A DNA stretch of 64,000 nt, from NCBI RefSeq assembly GCF_902635505.1, contig NC_045432.1, forward strand, positions 77,551,051 to 77,615,050, in the 5' to 3' direction. The position numbers were made by a program, and so were the translations under genes. This stretch comes from Sarcophilus harrisii (Eukaryota > Chordata > Mammalia > Dasyuromorphia > Dasyuridae). Under the pieces are notes generated by a model. That model saw only the letters and a list, made by a program, of their open reading frames with translations, searched no databases and had not been told where the DNA came from. This document shows, piece after piece, positions 41,471 to 51,100 of this stretch; position 1 is the first letter of the stretch; each line of letters starts with the position of its first letter.

Positions 41471-42054
41471 CCTCCGGTACACTATGATCTCCTTGAAGCC
41501 AAGATCTGGATCTGACTTTCTTTCTGTCCCCAGAACTTAGCTCAGAGTCAGAAGCAAAGGAAAGGCCTAATATAGGCTTGTTGACATGTTGAGCAGAAAG
41601 GAGAGGAGACAAAATGAGGGGGAGACAGGGAGAACTAAAGAAAGGGAGAAAAAGCCCGGGGAAGGCAAAAAGAAACGGAGGGGATATATTGGAGCACTTG
41701 CTCTCTAAGGGAGTGTGGTGAGAGGAAGGCAGGGAGAGAGATTTGGAACACAAGGTTTTGCATGGGTGCGTGAAAGCTGTTTGTGCATGGATTTTGGAAG
41801 GAGTTCTTAGTTTAAAAAAGAAAGAGAGATGGAGAGGGGACAGTGGGATATGGAGGAAGGAGGCCAAAGAGCATCATCCAGGGTTTGGAGCTGGAAGGGA
41901 GCTCAGAGGCCGCTTAGTCCATTCCTCTCGTTTGACAGTTGAGGAAGCTGAGGTCCTGGAGGTCGGGTGCCTTTTACAGGGTCCCACCGTGTCAGAGGCA
42001 GGATGTGAAGCCAAGCGCTCTGACTTCAGGGCTAGGGGTCCGCCATGGCACAAT
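41471..42054. other. No gene seen
   Basis: Contains a short MIR-like piece near 41885-42020 ('gctggaagggagctcagagg'). Nothing else. Confidence 0.4.
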
Positions 42055-42605
42055 GGGGTGAGAGAGATGCAGAGACAGGAGATGGAGAGGCAGGTAGATG
42101 GAAAAACAAAGACACGGAGAGGCAGCTGCAGAGAGACAGACATGAGAGAAAGAGATAGAGACAGAGAGAATCAGAGAGACAGACACTGAGAGAGAATAAG
42201 AGATAGAGAAAGAGACAGAAACAGAGACAGTAGAGACAGGAGAGACAGAGAGAGAGGGAGGGAGGGAAAGAGGGACAGAGGGAGAGAGGAGAGAGAGAGG
42301 GAGATAGGGAGGGGAGGAAGGGAAGGAAGAGAGAGGGAGGGAGAATGAAAGAGGGGAGAGGGAAAGAAAAGGAGAGATAGAGAGGGAGAGACAGCAACAG
42401 AGTGGGAGAGACAAAGATACAGAGAGACCCACAGAGACAGAGAGAAAGAGAGAGACAGACACACAGACAGGGAGAAACAGAGAGACAGAGAGAGACAAAG
42501 ACACAGAGACAGAGAGATACAGAGAGAGGGAGAGGGAGAGGAAGGGAGAGAAAGAGGGAGGGGGGGGAGGAACAGAGAGACAGAGAGAGAAGCAGAGACA
42601 GACAG
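42055..42605 (+). repeat. Purine-rich (GAGACA)n tract
   Basis: About 550 bp of GAGACAGA/GAGAGA words, nearly all purine plus C. Ser/Leu- and Arg/Glu-rich open frames on both strands are shadows. Confidence 0.93.
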
Positions 42606-43990
42606 ATACACACGCACACCCACCACTGATATGGAAAAAGAGAGCCTGAGTGAGGCGGACCTCGGGGGCAGGTATTGATCACATGAGCCTGCAGAGCAGG
42701 GAGACTGGTAGAGTCAAAAGCCTCCAAGCAGGAGATTGGCGCCTCGGTTGCCCTGGGTGGGGGGAAGCTGGGACCAGAAGTGGGGGCTGAGCAGTTTCCC
42801 CCAATCTGAAGAGCCCTGGCCAGGAAGAGGCAGCAGCCCTTGTGCTTGAGCCCAGAGGCTGGATCGGGAGCTACCAGTGAGAGTCATAAAGAGACAAATT
42901 TCCCCAGAGGGCAGAAGGGAAAACATGGGGGCAAGAGAAAGCTCTGGAAAGCAGGGTGGGCTGCCGAGGTCTGGGGGGGGACTCCCAGGTGTCCCCCCCC
43001 AGCAGAGGGCACAGCACCTCAGTGCCCAGGTGGGCCGGTGCTTCCCGTTGGGCCCCTGCAGGGGGGGGTCTCTGCGGCAGAAGGAGCTGCGACAAGGCCG
43101 CTTTGGCCGCTGGGTGGGATTCTCCCCCTTGGGAGGCGTTTCCCGGCCCCCAGGGCTCCCGGAGGGGCTCTAGGGGAGAGAAGGTCCCCCGGACTATTGA
43201 GATCGGTTTAGTTACTTTAGTCACATAATCTCGTCCTCCTGGGAAAACACTGGAAAACAGCCATAATTCCGTTCACCCAGAATTTATTTGGGAGCCGGAC
43301 AGCGGGGAGGGGGCGGGGGGGGGGCGCAGAGAGAAGCCCCGGGCCCTTGAGCCCTGGGGGGGGGGGGAATCCGAACAGATAATGACACATGGAAACTGAA
43401 GGAGCAGAAAAAGGCACCTTGCAAGGTCAGGGGTCAGGAGCTGGGGCCCGCGGGAAGGGAACGGAGAGCGCCCGAACAGCTGGGAACGGGCTGCGGCCCC
43501 GCCAGGGCTCTGGCGGCCGCCCTCGTTACCAGGAAGGGCTTCTCGTGTGCTTTAGTGACAGAGATCGCAAAGCGCGGAAAGGAAAGGAAAGCTCGGCAAG
43601 ACGTTAACATAGCCAAGGCAAAAACTCGGAGCACGGGAAGTGGCCTTGGACGGGAGCCAAGGCAAGATGTAGAAGGGAGCGAGAGATGCGAAGTTGAAGG
43701 AAAAGAGGCAGCCGAAGAAAGGGGGACGGGGGACGGCGGGGAGGGCAACGGAGAGAGCGCCACAAAGCGAGGCTGAGGGAAAGAGAAAAGGAGCCGGGGG
43801 TCAGAGAAACGGCTGGCCACAGTCAACTTCTGGGAAATGGGACAGATGGGAAGAGAGGAGGAGGAGGAGGAGGAGGAACTGAGAGAGTCCGCGAGAAAAA
43901 GGCGGTCATGGGCATTGAGCCCTTCTCCCAGGGACGCACAGATGCAGAGGCACGAGGGAGGAGGGGCCAGGGAACTCCGCACAGCCCCAG
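42606..43990. other. GC-rich flank upstream of ALAS2
   Basis: G- and C-rich DNA with several G runs (for example 43314-43324 and 43358-43368) and moderate CpG. A minus-strand AATAAA lies at about 43285-43290. A long minus-strand open frame (43434-44192) is low-complexity, Ser/Pro/Arg-rich, and overlaps ALAS2 exon 1 in antisense. I see no gene I can support. Confidence 0.5.
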
Positions 43991-43997
43991 CCCAAGA

Positions 43998-44056
43998 TTT
44001 CAGCCTTATCTGTCCACGGGCCGGTGGGCGGGGCCAGGGACAGAAATACAGGCTCT
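43998..44056 (+). promoter_or_regulatory. ALAS2: ALAS2 erythroid promoter
   Basis: CTTATCT (44005-44011) is a GATA site in reverse. It is followed by GGTGGGCGGGGCC (about 44024-44036), which fits KLF/Sp1-type GC/CACC factors. No canonical TATA box is seen. In human ALAS2 a GATA site near -27 takes the TATA role. Here the GATA site is somewhat further from the presumed start, which I place near 44050 by comparison with the human untranslated region. Confidence 0.65.
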
Positions 44057-44096
44057 GGTGTCGGACCTCCCGTTCGTCCTCAGTGCAGGGCAACAG
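44050..44096 (+). other. ALAS2: ALAS2 exon 1 (5' untranslated)
   Basis: Contains the IRE and ends at CAACAG/GTAGGA. The start is approximate. Like human exon 1 it is short and non-coding, and it places the IRE close to the cap as needed for translational control. Confidence 0.8.
44071..44095 (+). promoter_or_regulatory. ALAS2: Iron-responsive element (IRE)
   Basis: Loop CAGTGC (44081-44086) on a five-pair upper stem GTCCT/AGGGC (44076-44080 with 44087-44091, one G-U pair), a bulged C at 44075, and a lower stem GTT/AAC (44072-44074 with 44092-44094). This is the exact IRE plan bound by IRP1/IRP2. In iron shortage the IRP blocks translation, matching haem synthesis to iron supply. Confidence 0.97.
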
Positions 44097-44217
44097 GTAG
44101 GACCGGCCGCCCCTCCCTCCCTCCCTGCGCCCCGACCACCGCCCTCTGCCCCCTTTCCCCCGCGCCTCTGCCTTCGGTCTCGTTGGCCACACGCTCTGGT
44201 CCTTGTGCTGGCGTTCC

Positions 44218-44660
44218 TAGTGAGTCTGGGTTGTGTAGTGTCTGTGGGTGTGGTGAGTCTGTGTGAATACAGGGTGTGTGTAGGTAGTGACTGTGTGTAG
44301 GATGTGTGTCTGAGTAGTGAGTCCCTGTGAGGGGCGTGTGTATAATGTGTCTGTGTGGCCCCTGTTTGTGTGTAGTGTCTCTGGGTGTAGGATGTGTGTG
44401 TCTCAGTTTCTGCCGGTGTGTGTGTGTGTGTGTGTGTGTAGTATCTCAGTGCGTAGGATGCCTCTGTATGTCTGAGTGTGTGTGTAGTTTGTGTGTGTAG
44501 AGTGTTTGTTAAGCTATGTGTATAGTGTCTCCATGTGTGGTGTGTCTGTCCGTGTGTATGTGAGTGCGAAGTTTGTGTCTCTCTGTTTAGGGTATATCCG
44601 AGGGTGGTGTCTGTGTGTGCTTTATGTGCAGTATGTGTGTGTGTTATCTCCGTGTGTTCA
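44218..44660 (+). repeat. TG-rich simple repeat in ALAS2 intron 1
   Basis: Degenerate TGTGTG/TGAGTG sequence about 440 bp long, with a pure (TG)n run near 44417-44438. It starts about 120 bp after exon 1. Potential Z-DNA former. Confidence 0.85.
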
Positions 44661-46326
44661 CCCCCCTTGCACCCCTGCCTTTTTCTCCCCATTAAGCGCT
44701 TCTCCATCCCTGGCTCCGAGTCCCCGCTAACCAGTTTTTCTTTTCCCAGCCTTCACTCCCTCTCACGCCAACTCTCCCGCTCATGTCTCCAAGCTGGCAC
44801 CTGGTCTCCGCCCTCGCTCTCTGTCCCAACTCTGTCTCAGGCTCACCTGTCTCTCCCTCTTCTTCTTCCCTTCTCTCTCCGTCCTTCCTGCTCCCATCTT
44901 TTTTCCCGTCCCTTCCTCCCTCCCAGTCTCTCTCTTCATCCTTCTCTCTTCTCTCATTACCCAGATAACCCTGGGAAAGCTCCTGGCTATACAGGAGAGG
45001 TTTTCTTTGAGGGGGGTGGGCAGGCAGAGGAAGGGATTGAGGATACTGAGTCAGGGGAAGATGGAGTTAGGGGCCTGGTTTGTGATTAGGGAGGTCAAAG
45101 GGCCCCGGATAAGGACGGGATGGGACGCCCCCGTCGTGTGGTTGGGACCCTGCCCGATTCCTTATTTCTGAACCTCAGTTTCTTCCTCCATCATATCCGG
45201 GGACTAAATTCAATGACCACTCAAGTCCCTTCGAATCTGATGTTCTGTGGAGTCCCTTGCTGTCTCTGGGCCTCCATGTCCTCCGATCGTACATCACACG
45301 GGCATAGCTTTAGAGCTACAAGAGAGCGGCCCTTCGGACTCATTAAGTCCAACCGCCTCATTTTACAGAAGGGGCCTCTTGGAGCTAGGCTGGTTTTCTG
45401 AGGTCTCTGCCAGCTCTGATGTTCTCTGAAAGTTGGAATGCTTAGGAGCCTCGAAGGCCAACCTGAATCTAAAGGGGTCCCTTCTATAACCCACAAGACT
45501 TTGCTTTAAGATCTCTATGAGGGGGAGGTCCCAGCCTCATTTTGGGGGAGCCAACGGTGAGCAGCTTTTCCTGACCTCCAGGCTAACCCAGTACCTCTGG
45601 ACCTTCTCCTCCTAAGTCCCGGAGCTGCCCTCAAAGGGCAAGCAGAGCCGAGCCAGCACCTCTTCCCCATGCTAGGCCTCCAGAGATCCGCAGACCCCAA
45701 GATCCCAGAATTAAAGGGTCAGATGAATCCAGGAATCTGGGACAGAATGCTAAGGTTATCGGACAAGGACCCAGGATCCCAGCATGCGGGGTGCAAGAGG
45801 CGGGCAGCCCGAGCTTCCCGATGCTGGCACGCATTGACCACTTCCCCTCCAGGGCCTAACTGATTCTTGCAAAAAGGGAGGCTGGTGGTTTCTTGGGGGC
45901 CTAGGGACGGCCGGGGAGGAGGGGCCAGGAGCCAGCCACTCTGACCTCCCCAGGGCCCAAAACTGTGCCATGGAGAAATTCATTCCCTAAGGCCTTGCAG
46001 AGCAGCAGAGCAGCCTGGGAGGGGGGTTGGGGAACCAGAGACCTTGTTCTGCTCACTGACTCGGTGTGACCCTGGACAAATCAATTCTTCTCTCTGGGTC
46101 TGTTTCTCCTTCTGTGAGCTACAGACTAGAACGAGAATATGACCAAGTCCTCTTCCAAAGCCAGTATCTACTCTGGATGGTAGATAGTAGAGACACAGAA
46201 GGTCTACTGTGGAAGCCGTCTCCTCTTCAGGGAAAACATTCTGGGGCCCACCTGATTTGTTGTCCCAGAAGCCTGAAGGGTCCGGACCTCCCTCTCTGCC
46301 TAGGCCCGGGATGGGTGGGGGCCGCA

Positions 46327-46382
46327 CAGCTGGACCAGCCTGGGCCCGAAGATAAGCCCCAGGGGCAGAGTTATCTGCCCCT
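46327..46382 (+). promoter_or_regulatory. ALAS2: Candidate intron-1 erythroid enhancer (GATA/E-box cluster)
   Basis: Contains an E-box CAGCTG (46328-46333), a CTG seven bases before AGATAAG (46350-46356), the spacing class of TAL1:GATA1 composite sites, and a reverse GATA site TTATCT (46371-46376). The latter sits inside an inverted repeat, GGGGCAGA-gtta-TCTGCCCC (46362-46381). Human ALAS2 has a functional intron-1 GATA enhancer, mutated in X-linked sideroblastic anaemia. Equivalence is inferred from position and motifs. Confidence 0.6.
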
Positions 46383-46599
46383 GCAGCTTGGGCCTCAGAT
46401 ACCCAGGGGTCCGTGGGCCCTGCCCCCTCACACCTTGGGGGGCTTGGGGACCAGGAGATTAGGGCAGGGGTGAAATCTCACCAGAATTGCAGACTCTGCC
46501 CCCTCTTTTTTGCTTCCCTTGGGTTTTTCTGTCCCCTCCAGCTTGGGCTTGCTTTCTTCCCCACTCACTACTTGTCATACTTTTCTTGCTCTCTCGCAT

Positions 46600-47060
46600 G
46601 TATTTACCTTCCTCTCTTTCTTTCTCTCTCTCCTTTCCATCCATCCGTGTCTGTCTCTCCTTCCACCTCTCTATCCCCCTCCCTCTCCATCTCTCTTCCT
46701 CTCTCCCCTCCTCTCTTTCTCTCTCCTTCCACCTCTCTTCTCTCCTCTCCCTCCCTTTCCATCCCTCCATCTGTTGTGTCTCTCTCCCTCCTTCCTCCAT
46801 CTGCCTCTCCCTCTCCTTTCTCCCTCTATCCATCTCTTCCCTCTTCTGTCTTGCTCTATCTCTCCTTCCACTTCTCTCTCCCTCCCCATCCTTCCATCTG
46901 TTTGTTTCTCTCTCCCTCCCTCTGTCCATCCGTCTGTCTGTGGTCTCTCTCTCCTCCTTTCCCTGTTTCTCCTTCCACATCTCTCCCTCCCTCTTTTTCT
47001 CTCTCTCTCCTTCCCTGTTTCTGCCTTTGTCTTTCTCTCCCTCCTTCCCTTCTGATTCTG
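46600..47060 (+). repeat. Polypyrimidine tract in ALAS2 intron 1
   Basis: About 450 bp of CTCTCC/CTTCC/CCATC words, nearly purine-free. Long Ser/Leu/Pro open frames on plus and Arg/Glu/Lys frames on minus are low-complexity shadows. Confidence 0.93.
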
Positions 47061-47186
47061 AAGGGGGAAAGATTGTCTCCTAAACCTCCCACCCCCTGCT
47101 GGGGAGAAGGGATGAAGGGTCGTCCTGGTGAACCACAATACCCTCATTTTGTAGGGGGGCCAGAGAGGGTAGGGAGAGAAGACTTT

Positions 47187-47430
47187 CCACAGCACCTACT
47201 ATGTCCCAGGGACTGTGCCAAGCGCTTTTTAAAAATATCTCATTTGTTCCCCACAACAGCCCTACAAGGGAGGCAGTGTTATTATTTCCAGGTCACAGCC
47301 GGGGAAGCTGGGACAGAAGTGAGATGACTCGCTCAGAGTCCTCCAGCTAGTTAGTGCCTAAGGAGGGATTTGAATTCAGGCCTTCCCAAGTCCAGGCCCG
47401 GCGCTCTCTCCATTCCCCCACAGTTGCAGG
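47187..47430 (+). repeat. MIR/L2-like SINE
   Basis: Order: 'cacctactatgtcccaggga', 'cacaacagccctacaaggga', 'atgactcgctcagagtc', 'gatttgaattcaggcc'. Diverged but nearly complete. Confidence 0.7.
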
Positions 47431-47460
47431 TGGAGGGGGTTGCCTAAACTCGCACAACTT

Positions 47461-47690
47461 TTCCTTTTTTTTTTTAGCTTCTTAACTAACATTTTATTTT
47501 TTCCCAATTTCATGTAAAAACAATTAAGATTTTTTAAAAAATTATTTTGAATTTGAAATCCTGTCCCTCCCTCCCCTGCCCGATTCTTCCTCCCCAACAT
47601 TTGATGCGGGTCATACATGTGCAAACGTGCAAAACCTATGTCCCTACCGTCATGTTCACATGGGTTTTTCACTAGATAGAATGAAGTCCC
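47461..47690 (-). mobile_element. L1 3'-end fragment in ALAS2 intron 1
   Basis: T-rich tail at 47463-47475, then 'attttttcccaatttcatgt', 'gtccctccctcccctgcccg' and 'gtcatacatgtgcaaacgtg', the reverse of a marsupial L1 3' end. It ends about 300 bp before exon 2. Confidence 0.7.
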
Positions 47691-47981
47691 AGAGCCAGCA
47701 GGGACCCACAGGGTCCCCAGCTCCCACGGCCCCCTCGGACAGAAACAACAACTCGGGGCTCTCGAGGGGAAGGGCCTTGGCCAATCTTGGCAAGCGTGTG
47801 GGCCGGACCCAGGACGAGCGTCCAGGCCCCCACCTGCCCTCCCTTGGATCACAGCCTGTTCTTTTCATCTGGGACGGTGTATGGGAGGGAGCTGGTTCTC
47901 CGTGACTGGAGGTATGCAGCCAGAAGTGGGATGATTCCTTGTCAAGAGAGGTTCTAGCTCTCCCATTTTTTTCTCCCGCAG

Positions 47982-48157
47982 GCCCAGTATGGCTTCCTTT
48001 CTACAGCGTTGCCCCGCCCTGGCCTGGGACAGAGTCGCGTTCCTGAAGAAAATAAGGCCCCAGCTGTTGCTCAATGCCCATCGTTGCCCTGTCATGGTGG
48101 CCCAAGGCCTGGTCACATCTAGCCCAGAGGGCAAGGAGACAAAGGCCCAAGCTAGTG
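47982..48157 (+). other. ALAS2: ALAS2 exon 2 (start codon, presequence)
   Basis: Acceptor CTCCCGCAG, seven untranslated bases, ATG at 47989, donor AGTG/GTAAGA. It encodes [13 protein letters not shown] onward, with two of the three Cys-Pro motifs and several Arg/Lys, as expected for a mitochondrial targeting sequence. Confidence 0.95.
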
Positions 48158-51100
48158 GTAAGAAGCGGGGAGGCCCTCTCACAAGCCCTACTCCCACATA
48201 CCTGAGAGCTTAGAGGACTTGGCTGAAAGGGGAAGGAAGAGGGGCACACAAGTACGGGAGGGAAGAGGGAGGCTAGGGGAGAGAAGGCTGGGCCGCCGCC
48301 TGGACTCTGGCTCTCTGGGTGTGTGAGGAAGGTTCCTGAGGTGGTCCTGAGCCTGACAGACACAGCCTCCCTCCCTCCCTGTCATCACTTTCCTCAGAGT
48401 TGCTTTCTCTGGGGCCCGGGCAGGACTCATTGCTCTTGTTTTGGAATAGGGTCTCTTTCCCTGGCCAAGGGCCAGTGCCCCTTCATGGAGTCCGAGCTCC
48501 AGACTGGGAAGAGCAACATTGTGCTGAAGGCTGTGCCTGAGATACTGGAGGATGTCAAGCCATTCAAACCAGGTAAGAATCTTGACCCCCGTGAATCCTA
48601 GAAGCTCAGAAGTATCTGACTAGACACGAGACTCCTGGAACCCCAGATACCCCCATAAGAGCCATAGAATATCCAAATCACAAAAATCAGTCAGAATTAG
48701 AGAAACCCAGAACCCCTAAGAGTTAGGAGGCCCTGGCCTCAAACCCAGCCTCAGAGGCTCACGCGCTGCGTAATCTTGACACACGTCAGCCTCGAAGTTT
48801 CGGATGCCCAGAAGGAACGCTGATAGTTGCTGAGCATTCATGGGAACTTGAGCCAAGGCTCACATAGAATGCTATGCATAAAGTTCCCATGAAGAGCAGT
48901 CAGGGCTGTTACCATCATAATGCTGGAAAACTTCAAGGCCGGAGAATCCTAGAATGTCAGAGCTGACGGTGACCTCAGAGTGGAGCCCTGTCGGAGTATA
49001 GGGGCCCCGGGGGGCATCACACAATCTCTAGCTGAAAAAGCTCCAGCATCAAAGGAGTCCCTCCTTCCCAGAGCGGTCCATCCCAATCACCCAAGACCTA
49101 GTTCTGCTACTGATTTCCTGTGGGACTTTGGGCAAATTCCTTCCTCTCCCTAGGCCTCAGTTTCCTTATCTGTAAAAAGAAATGAGTGGGCTGAACTAGA
49201 TGGTCTCTCACGTAGCTGTCCAGTTTTCAATCTGATCTCTTCCTCCCTTCCCAGGGGGCCCATCTTGTTATGAGGTGGCGGTGATTTGTTCCAACGTCCC
49301 CTCTGTGAAGGCCGAAAGTAAATCAACGTATGCGATGTTCGCTTTTTTCCCTCTTGTGGTTTTTCTCTTTTGTTCTGATTTTTCTCTCCCAAGATGATTC
49401 ATAAAGAAATGTGTATTTTAAAAAATGAAGGTACATGTATAATCAGAAAAAAGAGAAAACAATTTTAAAAAGGAGAAAAAAAAAGTCCCCTCTAACAAGA
49501 ACTTGGCTGGAGCAGAACTGGAAAGGACTTAAGTCAGTCCCTTTATTGAACAAGAGGAAAGTGAGGCTCACAGAGGGAGAGTGCACTTGCCGAGGATCCC
49601 TCTGGTAGTTGGAGGGCCACCTAGCCCAATGCCCTTGCGTTATGGGGAGAGGGCGGTGAGAAAAGATGGAGTTAGTGTTCTGCCTCAGGCTTGGCTAGGC
49701 TGGGCCACTCGGTCAACATCAGGCAAGGAGCCAGTGGCCGAGAGGGCGAAGGGGAAGGGTAACGAGTAGGAACAGAGGCCATTTTAAGGCCGTCACTGCC
49801 CACTGCCCAAATGGGCAGTGTGCCATATTGGAGAGAACACGGCTCGAGCTCACAAGGAGCTGGGTCTAAGTGTGCCTCAGATACTCACCAACTGTGGGAT
49901 CCTGGGTAAGTAACTGAGCCAACCTGAGATTGTTTTCTTTGTCTGAAAAGTGGGAAGGGACCACGGTGATCATGGAATCCACCCCTCTTACTCTTCAGAG
50001 GAGGAAAGAGGCTCAGAGAGGTTGCTCAGATCGCCTCAAGTCATATAGCAATGGATGGTGGGAACGACACTCAAACCCTGATGACTCCTAACCGTTCATC
50101 TAGAGCTTGCCCCCATCCAATTCTTACTGGGTTTTGTTTGTTCGGTTAAACTGTATTTAAAAAAATACATATATATATATATATTTATATTCTATTATAT
50201 ATATCATACTATATATATAATTTTGGTGTATCCGCTTTGGCTTAGAGCAGAGTCCACTTTTTAAATCCCTCTTCCCCTCTAGTTCCGATTACTTGTCTGG
50301 TCCAAGAGATGCAGTCGAGCCTGAAGAAGCAACTTCGGGGCTCCGGAGACCAGAAACTGACCATTGAGAATAAGATCACCCACCTCATCAAGGACAATAT
50401 GTCTGGTAGGTTACTCCCGAGCCAAGAGAGGGCACCTAGGAGAGCTTCAGAGGGAGGCGGCGGCATCTCAGGCACACGCACAGACCCCCGGTCTTCCCCT
50501 GCACCGATCTGGTATAACCAGGCTGAAGCAGGGTCACTGTGTTGGCTGAGACCTCAGGGGCTGCTCCCTATCCGGGAGTAAGGAGAGATGGGGAGGAGAG
50601 AGACAGAGAAAGAGGCCTGCTGGAGGCAGAAAGAAGGAGAGGGAATAAAGAAGCAAGCGAGAGAAGGGAGGGCTAGAAAGGAAGTCACAGAGAATTTGGG
50701 GGGAATAGAGGGGGAGAGAAAGGGAAACTGAGTTAGAGCAGGGAGCTATGGGGGAAGAGAGAGATCAGTAGAGTAAGAGAGACTCACAGAACGAGGGGAA
50801 AGAAGGGAGAGAATTTAAGATGGAGACAGACGGGGGAGGGGGAATGGGAGAGACACCCACGGAGTAGAGAGTGAGCGAGAGAAAACAAAACGATGAGAAG
50901 GTGAGAAGAGAAAAGATTGTGGGAAGAGAGAAGCCGGGAGGGAAGGAGGCTGTACGCCGAGAAGCAGGCCAGGAGGAGCCGGGATGGGAGAGCAGCCTCC
51001 CGAATCCTGGGTCTGAGGGACAAGGTCTCTCCACAGGAAGCCACACCTTTGGCTACGATGCCTTCTTTAGTCACAAGATCGAAGAGAAGAAGAAAGACCA

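Noticed and set aside
42032-42727. 231-residue minus-strand Ser/Leu frame
   Set aside because: Translation of the GAGACA tract; no domain, start context or splice signals.
43285-43290. Minus-strand AATAAA as the end of a gene upstream of ALAS2
   Set aside because: No exon with recognisable coding sequence could be attached on the minus strand, so a lone hexamer is not evidence of a gene.
43434-44192. 252-residue minus-strand frame antisense to ALAS2 exon 1
   Set aside because: Ser/Pro/Arg-biased GC-rich shadow without recognisable family or conserved motifs. It overlaps the IRE in antisense.
46413-47327. 304-residue Ser/Pro/Leu plus-strand frame in ALAS2 intron 1
   Set aside because: It crosses a polypyrimidine tract and an MIR-like SINE; low complexity.
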